A stretch of DNA of 64,000 bases from contig NC_092569.1 of assembly GCF_037975245.1 (NCBI RefSeq), positions 3,051,001 to 3,115,000 of the forward strand. Reading direction: 5' to 3'. Origin of the DNA: Apostichopus japonicus (taxonomy: Eukaryota; Echinodermata; Holothuroidea; Aspidochirotida; Stichopodidae). The first letter of the stretch is position 1. Each line of letters begins with the position of its first letter. This document shows positions 27,701-39,946 of the stretch, piece by piece. The notes below the pieces were generated by a model. It searched no databases and had not been told where the DNA came from. It worked only from the letters and a program-made list of their open reading frames with translations. Both the position numbers and the translations under genes were made by a program.

Positions 27701-30700
27701 GGAGAACAGGGGAGTACATTCATATAATACTTGTGCGCATAGGTTTTCTTGTTTCTACTCGTAACCTGGCTTGGGTCTCTAGTTACCTTGGTAACCATTC
27801 CCAGGCTAGCAACGCTACCACAGCGACCTGGCATTGCTACTGGAGGGCAGAAGGAACTGGACTTTTGAATCACTAGTATGGACACCAGAGTGATAAAAAA
27901 AAAAATCGGATTCGTTCTTTTAAAGAACAGGCGAGTACATTCAAAAAATACTTGTGCGCATAGGTTTTCTTCTTTCTGGAGAGCTCAGTATTGTACGTAT
28001 ATTGTTGGGTACATTTTTTGAAATGCTGAGGTCTCCAGATACCTCAGTATGGTAAGTCTATTGTAGAGTACAGTAATTGAAAGGCTCTGGTCTCCGTATA
28101 TATCATTAGTATGGACACCAGAGTGAGACAATTAAACAAAACGGATTCGTTCTTTTGGAGAACAGGGGAGTACATTCATATAATACTTGTGCGCATAGGT
28201 TTTCTTGTTTCTACTCGTAACCTGGCTTGGGTCTCTAGTTACCTTGGTAACCATTCCCAGGCTAGCAACGCTACCACAGGGACCTGGCATTGCTACTGGA
28301 GGGCAGAAGGAACTGGACTTTTGAATCACTAGTATAAACACCAGAGTGATAAAAAAAAAAATCGGATTCGTTCTTTTAAAGAACAGGCGAGTACATTCAA
28401 AAAATACTTGTGCGCATAGGTTTTCTTGTTTCTGGAGAGCTCAGTATTGTACGTATATTGTTGGGTACATTTTTTGAAATGTTGAGGTCTCCATATACCT
28501 CAGTATTGTAAGTCTATTATAGAGTACAGTAATTGATAGACTCTGGTCTCCGTATATATCATTAGTATGGACACCAGAGTGAGACAATTAAACAAAACGG
28601 ATTCGTTCTTTTGGAGAACAGGGGAGTACATTCATATAATACTTGTGCGCATAGGTTTTCTTGTTTCTACTCGTAACCTGGCTTGGGTCTCTAGTTACCT
28701 TGGTAACCATTCCCAGGCTAGCAACGCTACCACAGGGACCTGGCATTGCTACTGGAGGGCAGAAGGAACTGGACTTTTGAATCACTAGTATGGACACCAG
28801 AGCGGTAAAAAAAAAAAATCGGATTCGTTCTTTTAAAGAACAGGCGAGTACATTCAAAAAATACTTGTGCGCATAGGTTTTCTTCTTACTGGAGAGCTCA
28901 GTATTGACGTATATTGTTGGGTACATTTTTTGAAATGCTGAGGTCTCCAGATACCTCAGTATTGTAAGTCTATTGTAGAGTACAGTAATTGAAAGGCTCT
29001 GGTCTCCGTATATATCATTAGTATGGACACCAGAGTGAGACAATTAAACAAAACGGATTCGTTCTTTTGGAGAACGGGAGTACATTGATATAATACTTGT
29101 GCGCATAGGTTTTCTTGTTTCTACTCGTAACCTGGCTTGGGTCTCTAGTTACCTTGGTAACCATTCCCAGGCTAGCAACGCTACCACAGGGACCTGGCAT
29201 TGCTACTGGAGGGCAGAAAGAACTGGACTTTTGAATCACTAGTATGGACACCAGAGTGATAAAAAAAAATCGGATTCGTTCTTTTAAAGAACAGGCGAGT
29301 ACATTCAAAAAATACTTGTGCGCATAGGTTTTCTTCTTTCTGGAGAGCTCAGTATTGTACGTATATTGTTGGGTACATTTTTTGAAATGCTGAGGTCTCC
29401 AGATACCTCAGTATGGTAAGTCTATTGTAGAGTACAGTAATTGAAAGGCTCTGGTCTCCGTATATATCATTAGTATGGACACCAGAGTGAGACAATTAAA
29501 CAAAACGGATTCGTTCTTTTGGAGAACAGGGGAGTACATTCATATAATACTTGTGCGCATAGGTTTTCTTGTTTCTACTCGTAACCTGGCTTGGGTCTCT
29601 AGTTACCTTGGTAACCATTCCCAGGCTAGCAACGCTACCACAGGGACCTGGCATTGCTACTGGAGGGCAGAAGGAACTGGACTTTTGAATCACTAGTATG
29701 GACACCAGAGTGATAAAAAAAAAAATCGGATTCGTTCTTTTAATGAACAGGCGAGTACATTCAAAAAATACTTGTGCGCATAGGTTTTCTTGTTTCTGGA
29801 GAGCTCAGTATTGTACGTATATTGTTGGGTACATTTTTTGAAATGTTGAGGTCTCCATATACCTCAGTATTGTAAGTCTATTGTAGAGTACAGTAATTGA
29901 TAGACTCTGGTCTCCGTATATATCATTAGTATGGACACCAGAGTGAGACAATTAAACAAAACGGATTCGTTCTTTTGGAGAACAGGGGAGTACATTCATA
30001 TAATACTTGTGCGCATAGGTTTTCTTGTTTCTACTCGTAACCTGGCTTGGGTCTCTAGTTACCTTGGTAACCATTCCCAGGCTAGCAACGCTACCACAGG
30101 GACCTGGCATTGCTACTGGAGGGCAGAAGGAACTGGACTTTTGAATCACTAGTATGGACACCAGAGCGGTAAAAAAAAAAAATCGGATTCGTTCTTTTAA
30201 AGAACAGGCGAGTACATTCAAAAAATACTTGTGCGCATAGGTTTTCTTCTTACTGGAGAGCTCAGTATTGACGTATATTGTTGGGTACATTTTTTGAAAT
30301 GCTGAGGTCTCCAGATACCTCAGTATTGTAAGTCTATTGTAGAGTACAGTAATTGAAAGGCTCTGGTCTCCGTATATATCATTAGTATGGACACCAGAGT
30401 GAGACAATTAAACAAAACGGATTCGTTCTTTTGGAGAACAGGGGAGTACATTCATATAATACTTGTGCGCATAGGTTTTCTTGTTTCTACTCGTAACCTG
30501 GCTTGGGTCTCTAGTTACCTTGGTAACCATTCCCAGGCTAGCAACGCTACCACAGGGACCTGGCATTGCTACTGGAGGGCAGAAGGAACTGGACTTTTGA
30601 ATCACTAGTATGGACACCAGAGTGATAAAAAAAAAGTCAGATTCGTTCTTTTAAAGAACAGGCGAGTACATTCAAAAAATACTTGTGCGCATAGGTTTTC

Positions 30701-33700
30701 TTCTTACTGGAGAGCTCAGTATTGTACGTATATTGTTGGGTACATTTTTTGAAATGCTGAGGTCTCCAGATACCTCAGTATTGTAAGTCTATTGTAGAGT
30801 ACAGTAATTGAAAGGCTCTGGTCTCCGTATATATCATTAGTATGGACACCAGAGTGAGACAATTAAAACGGATTCGTTCTTTTGGAGAACAGGGGAGTAC
30901 ATTCATATAATACTTGTGCGCATAGGTTTTCTTGTTTCTACTCGTAACCTGGCTTGGGTCTCTAGTTACCTTGGTAACCATTCCCAGGCTAGCAACGCTA
31001 CCACAGCGACCTGGCATTGCTACTGGAGGGCAGAAGGAACTGGACTTTTGAATCACTAGTATGGACACCAGAGTGATAAAAAAAAAAATCGGATTTGTTC
31101 TTTTAAAGAACAGGCGAGTACATTCAAAAAATACTTGTGCGCATAGGTTTTCTTCTTTCTGGAGAGCTCAGTATTGTACGTATATTGTTGGGTACATTTT
31201 TTGAAATGCTGAGGTCTCCAGATACCTCAGTATGGTAAGTCTATTGTAGAGTACAGTAATTGAAAGGCTCTGGTCTCCGTATATATCATTAGTATGGACA
31301 CCAGAGTGAGACAATTAAACAAAACGGATTCGTTCTTTTGGAGAACGGGAGTACATTGATATAATACTTGTGCGCATAGGTTTTCTTGTTTCTACTCGTA
31401 ACCTGGCTTGGGTCTCTAGTTACCTTGGTAACCATTCCCAGGCTAGCAACGCTACCACAGGGACCTGGCATTGCTACTGGAGGGCAGAAAGAACTGGACT
31501 TTTGAATCACTAGTATGGACACCAGAGTGATAAAAAAAAATCGGATTCGTTCTTTTAAAGAACAGGCGAGTACATTCAAAAAATACTTGTGCGCATAGGT
31601 TTTCTTCTTTCTGGAGAGCTCAGTATTGTACGTATATTGTTGGGTACATTTTTTGAAATGCTGAGGTCTCCAGATACCTCAGTATTGTAAGTCTATTGTA
31701 GAGTACAGTAAATGATAGGCTCTGGTCTCCGTATATATGGACACCAGAGTGAGACAATTAAAAAAAACAGATTCGTTCTTTTGGAGAACGGGAGTACATT
31801 GATATAATACTTGTGCGCATAGGTTTTCTTGTTTCTACTCGTAACCTGGCTTGGGTCTCTAGTTACCTTGGTAACCATTCCCAGGCTAGCAAGGCTACCA
31901 CAGGGACCTGGCATTGCTACTGGAGGGCAGAAGGAACTGGACTTTTGAATCACTAGTATGGACACCAGAGTGATAAAAAAAAATCGGATTCGTTCCTTTA
32001 AAGAACAGGCGAGTACATTCAAAAAATACTTGTGCGCATAGGTTTTCTTCTTTCTGGATAGCTCAGTATTGTACGTATATTGTTGGGTACATTTTTTGAA
32101 ATGCTGAGGTCTCCAGATACCTCAGTATTGTAAGTCTATTGTAGAGTACAGTAATTGATAGGCTCTGGTCTCCGTATATATGGACACCAGAGTGAGACAA
32201 TTAAACAAAACGGATTCGTTCTTTTGGAGAACGGGAGTACATTCATATAATACTTGTGCGCATAGGTTTTCTTGTTTCTACTCGTAACCTGGCTTGGGTC
32301 TCTAGTTACCTTGGTAACGATTCCCAGGCTAGCAACGCTACCACAGGGACCTGGCATTGCTACTAGAGGGCAGAAGGAATTGGACTTTTGAATCACTAGT
32401 ATGGACACCAGAGTGATAAAAAAGAAAAATCGGATTCGTTCTTTTAAAGAACAGGCGAGTACATTCAAAAAATACTTGTGCGCATAGGTTTTCTTGTTTC
32501 TGGAAAGCTCAGTATTGTACGTATATTGTTGGGTACATTTTTTGAAATGCTGAGGTCTCCAGATACCTCAGTATTGTAAGTCTATTGTAGAGTACAGTAA
32601 TTGAAAGGCTCTGGTCTCCGTATATATCATTAGTATGGACACCAGAGTGAGACAATTAAACAAAACGGATTCGTTCTTTTGGAGAACAGGGGAGTACATT
32701 CATATAATACTTGTGCGCATAGGTTTTCTTGTTTCTACTCGTAACCTGGCTTGGGTCTCTAGTTACCTTGGTAACCATTCCCAGGCTAGCAACGCTACCA
32801 CAGGGACCTGGCATTGCTACTGGAGGGCAGAAGGAACTGGACTTTTGAATCACTAGTATGGACACCAGAGTGATAAAAAAAAAATCAGATTCTTACTGGA
32901 GAGCTCAGTATTGTACGTATATTGTTGGGTACATTTTTTGAAATGCTGAGGTCTCGAGATACCTCAGTATTGTAAGTCTATTGTAGAGTACAGTAATTGA
33001 AAGGCTCTGGTCTCCGTATATATCATTAGTATGGACACCAGAGTGAGACAATTAAAACGGATTCGTTCTTTTGGAGAACGGGAGTACATTCATATAATAC
33101 TTGTGCGCATAGGTTTTCTTGTTTCTACTCGTAACCTGGCTTGGGTCTCTAGTTACCTTGGTAACCATTCCCAGGCTAGCAACGCTACCACAGGGACCTG
33201 GCATTGCTACTGGAGGGCAGAAGGAACTGGACTTTTGAATCACTAGTATGGACACCAGAGTGATAAAAAAAAAATCGGATTCGTTCTTTTAAAGAACAGG
33301 CGAGTACATTCAAAAAATACTTGTGCGCATAGGTTTTCTTGTTTCTGGAGAGCTCAGTATTGTACGTATATTGTTGGGTACATTTTTTGAAATGCTGAGG
33401 TCTCTAGATACCTCATTATTGTAAGTCTATTGTAGAGTACAGTAATTGAAAGGCTCAGGTCTCCGTATATATCATTAGTATGGACACCAGAGTGAGACAA
33501 ACAAAACGGATTCGTTCTTTTGGAGAACGGGAGTACATTCATATAATACTTGTGCGCATAGGTTTTCTTGTTTCTACTCGTAACCTGGCTTGGGTCTCTA
33601 GTTACCTTGGTAACCATTCCCAGGCTAGCAACGCTACCACAGGGACCTGGCATTGCTACTGGAGGGCAGAAGGAACTGGACTTTTGAATCACTAGTATGG

Positions 33701-35121
33701 ACACCAGAGTGATAAAAAAAAAAATCGGATTCGTTCTTTTAAAGAACAGGCGAGTACATTCAAAAAATACTTGTGCGCATAGGTTTTCTTCTTTCTGGAG
33801 AGCTCAGTATTGTACGTATATTGTTGGGTACATTTTTTGAAATGCTGAGGTCTCTAGATACCTCAGTATTGTAAGTCTATTGTAGAGTACAGTAATTGAA
33901 AGGCTTAGGTCTCCGTATATATCATTAGTATGGACACCAGAGTGAGACAAACAAAACGGATTCGTTCTTTTGGAGAACGGGAGTACATTGATATAATACT
34001 TGTGCGCATAGGTTTTCTTGTTTCTACTCGTAACCTGGCTTGGGTCTCTAGTTACCTTGGTAACCATTCCCAGGCTAGCAATGCTACCACAGGGACCTGG
34101 CATTGCTACTGGAGGGCAGAAGGAACTGGACTTTTGAATCACTAGTATGGACACCAGTGTGATAAAAAAAAAATCGGATTCGTTCTTTTAAAGAACAGGC
34201 GAGTACATTCAAAAAATACTTGTGCGCATAGGTTTTCTTCTTTCTGGATAGCTCAGTATTGTACGTATATTGTTGGGTACATTTTTTGAAATGCTGAGGT
34301 CTCCAGATACCTCAGTATTGTAAGTCTATTGTAGAGTACAGTAATTGATAGGCTCTGGTCTCCGTATATATGGACACCAGAGTGAGACAATTAAACAAAA
34401 CGGATTCGTTCTTTTGGAGAACAGGGGAGTACATTCATATAATACTTGTGCGCATAGGTTTTCTTGTTTCTACTCGTAACCTGGCTTGGGTCTCTAGTTA
34501 CCTTGGTAACCATTCCCAGGCTAGCAACGCTACCACAGGGACCTGGCATTGCTACTGGAGGGCAGAAGGAACTGGACTTTTGAATCACTAGTATGGACAC
34601 CAGAGTGATAAAAAAAAAAATCGGATTCGTTCTTTTAAAGAACAGGCGAGTACATTAAAAAAATACTTGTGCGCATAGGTTTTCTTGTTTCTGGAGAGCT
34701 CAGTATTGTACGTATATTGTTGGGTACATTTTTTGAAATGCTGAGGTCTCCAGATACCTCAGTATTGTAAGTCTATTGTAGAGTACAGTAATTGATAGGC
34801 TCTGGTCTCCGTATATATGGACACCAGAGTGAGACAATTAAACAAAACGGATTCGTTCTTTTGGAGAACGGGAGTACATTCATATAATACTTGTGCGCAT
34901 AGGTTTTCTTGTTTCTACTCGTAACCTGGCTTGGGTCTCTAGTTACCTTGGTAACGATTCCCAGGCTAGCAACGCTACCACAGGGACCTGGCATTGCTAC
35001 TGGAGGGCAGAAGGAACTGGACTTTTGAATCACTAGTATGGATCACCAGAGTGATTAAAAAAAAAATGGCGAGTACATTCAAAAAATACTTGTGCGCATA
35101 GGTTTTCTTGTTTCTGGAGAG
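15765..35121 (+). repeat. Satellite 1 array, right block (about 43 copies)
   Basis: The same unit and orientation continue from the exact point where the insertion began. Higher-order structure is visible. Marker changes (ACCGAT, CGTTTATTG, GGTCTACG) repeat 1,364 bp apart (19,721 and 21,085), so 19,487-20,850 and 20,851-22,214 are a 3-unit duplication. The GCGGTAAAA marker recurs at 23,816, 25,164, 26,983, 28,802 and 30,166, giving 4-unit steps of 1,819 bp and a 3-unit step of 1,364 bp. Toward the right edge, variants accumulate: GAACGGGAG in place of GAACAGGGGAG, a shortened junction CGTATATATGGACACC, a deletion of about 60 bp near 32,890, and a deletion removing the start of the B module at about 35,060-35,070. 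Confidence 0.97.
32878..32904 (+). repeat. Deletion scar in one satellite 1 unit
   Basis: The A-run is followed by TCAGATTCTTACTGGAGAGC, joining the start of the B module directly to the 57-mer region. About 60 bp present in neighbours are missing, so the spacing between unit starts at 32,635 and 33,031 is 396 bp instead of about 452-456. Short TTCT repeats at both sides suggest slippage. Confidence 0.8.
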
Positions 35122-35229
35122 CTCAGTATTGTACGTATATTGTTGGGTACAGTGATTGAAATGCTGAGGTCTCTGGAGAGCTCAGTATTGTACATGTACA
35201 TGGTTGGGTACAGGGATTGAAATGCTGAG
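35122..35229 (+). repeat. Two border copies of the 57-59 bp motif at the end of satellite 1
   Basis: The last satellite sequence consists of two 57-59 bp motifs beginning CTCAGTATTGTAC, at 35,122 and 35,181. Unlike the array core, which has GGGTACATTTTTTGAAATG, these read GGGTACAGTGATTGAAATG and GGGTACAGGGATTGAAATG. That is the form used by the minisatellite at 36.3-37.4 kb. The following 74 bp up to the MITE target site show nothing recognisable. Confidence 0.85.
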
Positions 35230-35295
35230 CATTTGAAAATCCACCCCATAAGTAAGATTGCCTTTCATTTTTCAAGTTGATTAGTCTCTTGCATA

Positions 35296-35303
35296 AGCCT
35301 ATG
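35296..35303. repeat. Left target-site duplication of the hAT MITE
   Basis: AGCCTATG, identical to 36,195-36,202 on the other side of the element. Confidence 0.85.
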
Positions 35304-36194
35304 CAGGGGCGGCGATCTGTTTCAAATATTGGGGGGGACATTTGCTTGGGTGCAGGCGAATTACTATCTAAGCGGAGCGCCACCATTGGTTGGCGCGCAG
35401 CGTACAAGAAAAATTTTGGTTTTGATAGCCCCCCAGATCACCGGAAATGGCACTTCTCGGGCTTGAAAATGACCAACCAAATGTACACTTTTGCCTGAGA
35501 ACCAAGTTTTTCCTAATAGTTTTTTTTTTTTTTCATTCATAACCTTTTTTCAAGATTGTCACCAGTCACACATTATGTTCGACCTCATTGCATCTCCTGT
35601 GGATCATTGCATTTGTAGGTAATTCTACGTAACGCCCCACAACACCCGTCAGCCCCACTTTTCAAGGTTTTAAGCCCATTATTTGTTCAAAATTTGAATA
35701 ATAAATTCACTTCAAAACATACCCATAATGTTGCAAAAAAATTCATCTATGGACAACCAATATAGAAAAAAAAACTCAACCCTTAACAGACAGTTCAAAA
35801 TTGAACGAGTAGAGGGAAGTATGATGAAGAATGTTGGTCAAGTAATTTTCGAAAATTTAGACAGGCGCCTTGCGAGGAATTTGCCAAGGGAGGGGCATAG
35901 CTTGTGCCCAGACTTTCTAAGCGTAGCGCCACCATAAGTTGGCGCGAAGCGCAAAAGAAAATTTTGGCCGAAAATGCCTACCAGATCGATGGAAATGGCA
36001 CTTCCCAGGCCTTGTAAATGCATCTAAGCATTTTCTATTTTGAAATTACTAGCGATATCATAAAAAAATACAAAACATTTGCTTAATAAAAAAGTATGCC
36101 ACCAAATATTGGGGGGGATATTAGATACTATATCCCCCCACCTAAAATATTGGGGGGACATGTCCCCCCGTCCCCCCCATGATCGCCGCCCATG
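35304..36194. mobile_element. hAT-superfamily non-autonomous element (MITE), 891 bp
   Basis: The left end CAGGGGCGGCGATC matches the reverse complement of the right end, CATGGGCGGCGATC, at 13 of 14 bases. Both ends are immediately flanked by AGCCTATG (35,296-35,303 and 36,195-36,202), a perfect 8-bp target duplication. CAGGG-type termini and 8-bp duplications are diagnostic of hAT elements. Inside are G7/C7-rich subterminal stretches and two diverged copies of a GCGCCACCAT..TTGGCGCG palindromic motif (about 35,375-35,400 and 35,924-35,950), each followed by GGAAATGGCACTTC. There is no transposase frame; short ORFs here (61-73 codons) have no recognisable content. Mobility would depend on a transposase elsewhere. 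Confidence 0.85.
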
Positions 36195-36202
36195 AGCCTA
36201 TG
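36195..36202. repeat. Right target-site duplication of the hAT MITE
   Basis: AGCCTATG, identical to 35,296-35,303. Confidence 0.85.
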
Positions 36203-36286
36203 TGTTATGGTTGTTAGCTAATCGATTCCCAAAGCCTAGTGAAGGAAACAAGCATGGAAAAGTCACTTGCACAGCAGAAGCGACCC

Positions 36287-37355
36287 GCCATCTATTGTAA
36301 GTATATGGTAGGGTACAGTGATTGTAAAGCAGAGTTCTGGATAGCTCAGTACTGTACTTATATGGTTGGGTACAGTGATTGTAATGCTGAGTTCTGGAGA
36401 GCTCAGTACTGTACGTATATGGTTGGGTACAGTGATTGTAATGCTGAGTTCTGGATAGCTCAGTACTGTACGTATATGGTTGAGTACAGTGATTGTAATG
36501 CTGAGTTCTGGAGAGCTCAGTACTGTACGTATATGGTTGGGTACAGTGATTGTAATGCTGAGTTCTGGATAGCTCAGTACTGTACGTATATGGTTGAGTA
36601 CAGTGATTGTAATGCTGAGTTCTGGATAGCTCAGTACTCTACGTATATGGTTGGGTACAGTGATTGTAATGCTGAGTTCTGGATAGCTCAGTACTGTACG
36701 TATATGGTTGAGTACAGTGATTGTAATGCTGAGTTCTGGATAGCTCAGTACTCTACGTATATGGTTGGGTACAGTGATTGTAAAGCTGAGTTCTGGATAG
36801 CTCAGTACTGTACGTATATGGTTGGGTACAGTGATTGTAAAGCTGAGTTCTGGATAGCTCAGTACTGTACGTATATGGTTGAGTACAGTGATTGTAAAGC
36901 TGAGTTCTGGATAGCTCAGTACTCTACGTATATGGTTGGGTACAGTGATTGTAAAGCTGAGTTCTGGATAGCTCTGTACTGTACATATATGGTTGGGTAC
37001 AGTGATTGTAATGCTGAGTTCTGGATAGCTCTGTACTGTACGTATATGGTTGGGTACAGTGATTGTAAAGCTGAGTTCTGGATAGCTCAGTACTGTACAT
37101 ATATGGTTGGGTACAGTGATTGTAAAGCTGAGTTCTGGATAGCTCAGTACTGTACGTATATGGTTGGGTACAGTGATTGTAAAGCTGAGTTCTGGATAGC
37201 TCAGTACTGTACATATATGGTTGGGTACAGTGATTGTAAAGCTGAGTTCTGGATAGCTCAGTACTGTACATATATGGTTGGGTACAGTGATTGTAATGCT
37301 GAGTTCTGGATAGCTCTGTACTGTACGTATATATGGTTAGTACAGTGATTGTAAT
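36287..37355 (+). repeat. 57-bp minisatellite, 18 full copies plus partial ends
   Basis: The unit CTCAGTACTGTACGTATATG.. is 57 bp and includes an inverted pair CTGTAC/GTACAG around GTATATGGTTGG. As 57 equals 19 codons, a frame stays open through the array: 369 codons at 36,239-37,348, repeating a 19-residue motif beginning YCTYMVGYSDC. The opposite strand is also open over 115 codons (36,924-37,271), again with a 19-residue period. Copies differ at a few positions (G/E, N/K, Q/L, I/R in the plus-strand translation). Simultaneous openness on both strands, the related non-coding copies in satellite 1, and the lack of any signal peptide or domain argue that this is non-coding DNA. A transcribed repeat protein cannot be excluded. 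Confidence 0.93.
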
Positions 37356-39814
37356 GCTCTCTGGTTTGGAATATCATTTTAGCTGCTTGATTCTGGGCTC
37401 TTTCAAACTTTGGGTTTACTCTACATTGTTAGCTTTTGTAATGTTGATCGGTAAGATGGGTTGATTTAAGCATTATCTCTGTAGGAACTAGAAGAATTAT
37501 GATTTGTGTGATAAAAGACAGACAAAGATACCTGATCCACAGTCTAATTATTTGAGAAGAGTCCGGAATATAACCTCAATTTATAGACCAATTGTACATA
37601 AATATGTAAATGATATTTGATTGATCAGCAGGAGTGCATCTTTGCCAATTTAATTGGCCAATCTGCCTATACCTCCTTCTCTTGGCTAGTTACATTTCTC
37701 AAGAGAAAAAAATTGTTCCTTTTAGGCTTATTAATTTTGCTAATGATGTTTGCTCCTTGTTGTAGGCCGAAATGTTATTAATGTTAACCTATAGATTTAA
37801 TAAATTCTAATAGCTCAACCAGAAAATATTTCTGGTAAACATCAGATAAACAACAGAGCATCCTTTCATGGCATTATATGCTATATAAATTCATACTAAT
37901 TCTTCCGTACCAATTATTATGATTTAGACCTAATTATTGCAGTCTGTGCATGCATGCGATAATTACCAATGGTGCTGTTTAATACGTTGACTTTAACAGC
38001 CTTTATGTGGCTCCTTTATTTTGTAATTAAATTGCAGGGATGGAAAGTCATTACTTGAAACACTCCTGGGCCTGTTCATTAGTGCAGATGTCAGTATTAA
38101 TAACACAGACACAGACTGCACATGTATACATGTATAATATAAACAAAATCGTCTGTGTGATTATACTGTTTGACAAGAGAGGGGGGGACCATTAAACCAG
38201 GGTCAGCTGCTTTAAGTCTGTCGTAGCTAGCTCCCTGATTAACGTTTTCTTTGTGAGGATCTTACAAGACCGTAATTCTGACTTATAAGAAGAATGTTTT
38301 GTGAAAATGTGTCCTTTTGTGCCCCACTCATTCCCCCCACCCCATACAACATACCCCCCACCCCATACAGCCATGATATATCCACTACCACTGCATGTAA
38401 TACTAGAACATTATTGTATTCTAAAACAAATAGCTATGCATTTTGGTAAATGCAATTTTTAAGTCATTTTCATCTGAGTGGGGTAAATCTGTAGAGCCAA
38501 AGGAGTATTCTTTTCCTGGATACATTCCCAGTCAACAGGACGTTAAAAAGTAGTGTCATATATTCTTTAATTGATAAGTACAGCTTCAAATTGCACTTAA
38601 ATTTCCAAGGACTTGGACAGCAAGTTTCCTGGAAAATGCAATATAAATATGTATAATATTAAAGCTTTGCTAACATTTTGAGTGGAATTACATTATTGAT
38701 GGTGGTTTGACAAGTTATTTTAGAGCTGCATTCTGCAGATCCTTGTAAATGCATTATGGAACATCATCTAATTAAACAGTCTGGGTTTGGTAAAGTTTGG
38801 CTGCCATTTCCTGTTTTGATAGAGAAGTTGTATGTCCCACCGAAGCAACTAAAATTGTTTTGATTGCAATGCTTTCCTGTTCAAGTGACTTATGTACCTT
38901 GTTTCTTTAATTCAAATACCATCATGTATGAGCTTAAAGCGCTTTCAAGGGTTTAAAAATATCTCTGATATCGATGAATATGTCAATGTATAATTTGTGA
39001 AATGTTTCAGTCGTAAGTCAGTTGTCGAGATGGTTTGTGCATGTTGGCTTAAAGCCATGCACGCTCAGAGATACTCAACCAAATGAAGTACGAAAAGCTG
39101 TGATAAGCGTATATTCCCAAAAGAAAATTGCACATATTTTCATTAAATACAAAATGCGCCGGAGAATGTTGCGGGTGCTTTATCAAGACTGAAAGAGAAA
39201 CATAAGGTCGTTCACTTTGACAGCTGAGCCTTGTAAGTGTATCAGCTAACAAAGTGTCCGGTTCCACTTGACAAATAAGCTGGCCGAATTTTTTCATCAC
39301 AAACCCTCAAAATCAGAGAATTTGGCCATTTACTTCGCTCCTCGCTTACCTGTCTACCCACAACCTTAGCACTCTCATTCTACCGTGCTTAGAATGACTT
39401 GGTAAACTTTTAACACTGTGTGTGTGTGTTGGGATTTGCATGAATTTACTGTCCTGGGACAATTACAGCTGATGCTTTCAAAGCAGGTTTAAAATGGTGG
39501 TCAACCAAATAACTTGTCTGCAGTGTAACATATTAATTAAATACTGTATTCTAATGCATAAGAAACATGGCAAGGATATCACTATTAAAGCCAGATGTTT
39601 TTCTCATTTGGTTAGTAAGTATGTATTTATCTGAAATTACATTTTATGCATCACATACCTTCTCAGCTGTTTCACTTTCATATGTATGTACTTAACCTAT
39701 TTACAGTACTAAGTGTAATTATCCCTATTGATTTTGCCTTTACGGATGTTTGACCATATTTCCCTCTTTTCTTTCCCTCTTTTCTTTCCCTTCGCTTTTC
39801 TTTTCTTTCCACAG
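37356..39814. other. Single-copy non-coding DNA, no gene seen
   Basis: AT-rich sequence without a supported coding region. Short frames here (38,192-38,374 and 39,049-39,300, minus strand) are low-complexity or featureless. It contains a short (TG)n at about 39,418-39,430 and a pyrimidine-rich stretch (39,760-39,810) that leads into the possible splice acceptor described next. It may be upstream flank or intron of the Kelch gene. Confidence 0.6.
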
Positions 39815-39946
39815 TGATCAGATGTCAGTCCAACAGAAGAGAGTCTCAGATTCCTTGTTGACCAAGTCAGGGAAGTTGCTGGGTCATCGTATCTGTCTGC
39901 AAGATCCATCAATGTACCAGGATTGACTGGTTTGGCGTTTTCAAAA
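39815..39946 (+). other. Candidate upstream non-coding exon of the Kelch gene
   Basis: A long pyrimidine tract ending TTCTTTTCTTTCCACAG (acceptor at 39,813-39,814) and a donor-like AAAA|GTGAGTTC (39,947) bracket 132 bp. After the initial TGA, one frame is open for 43 codons. However, every frame stops within the segment or at the TAG that opens the next exon, so it would be 5' UTR if spliced to 40,965. Chance occurrence of both sites is possible. Confidence 0.3.

Noticed and set aside
361-35033. Dozens of recurrent ORFs of 67-179 codons on both strands of satellite 1
   Set aside because: They repeat with the 451-456 bp unit, overlap each other on opposite strands, break and fuse with single-base indels in the A-run, and have no domain or start context. 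They are repetition by-products.
1-35121. CRISPR-like or CENP-B-box-containing repeat
   Set aside because: Units are directly tandem without unique spacers, and no match to the CENP-B box pattern (TTCGnnnnAnnCGGG) was found in either satellite.
35277-36023. Short ORFs (61-94 codons) in and beside the hAT MITE
   Set aside because: They overlap MITE ends and subterminal repeats and show no transposase motif.
36239-37348. 369-codon repeat protein as a gene
   Set aside because: The 57-bp unit is a multiple of three and the opposite strand is open as well; related non-coding copies exist in satellite 1. Kept only as a minisatellite with a low-priority check.
38192-38374. Gly/Trp-rich 60-codon minus-strand ORF
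   Set aside because: It is low-complexity translation of a C-rich tract, with no other support.
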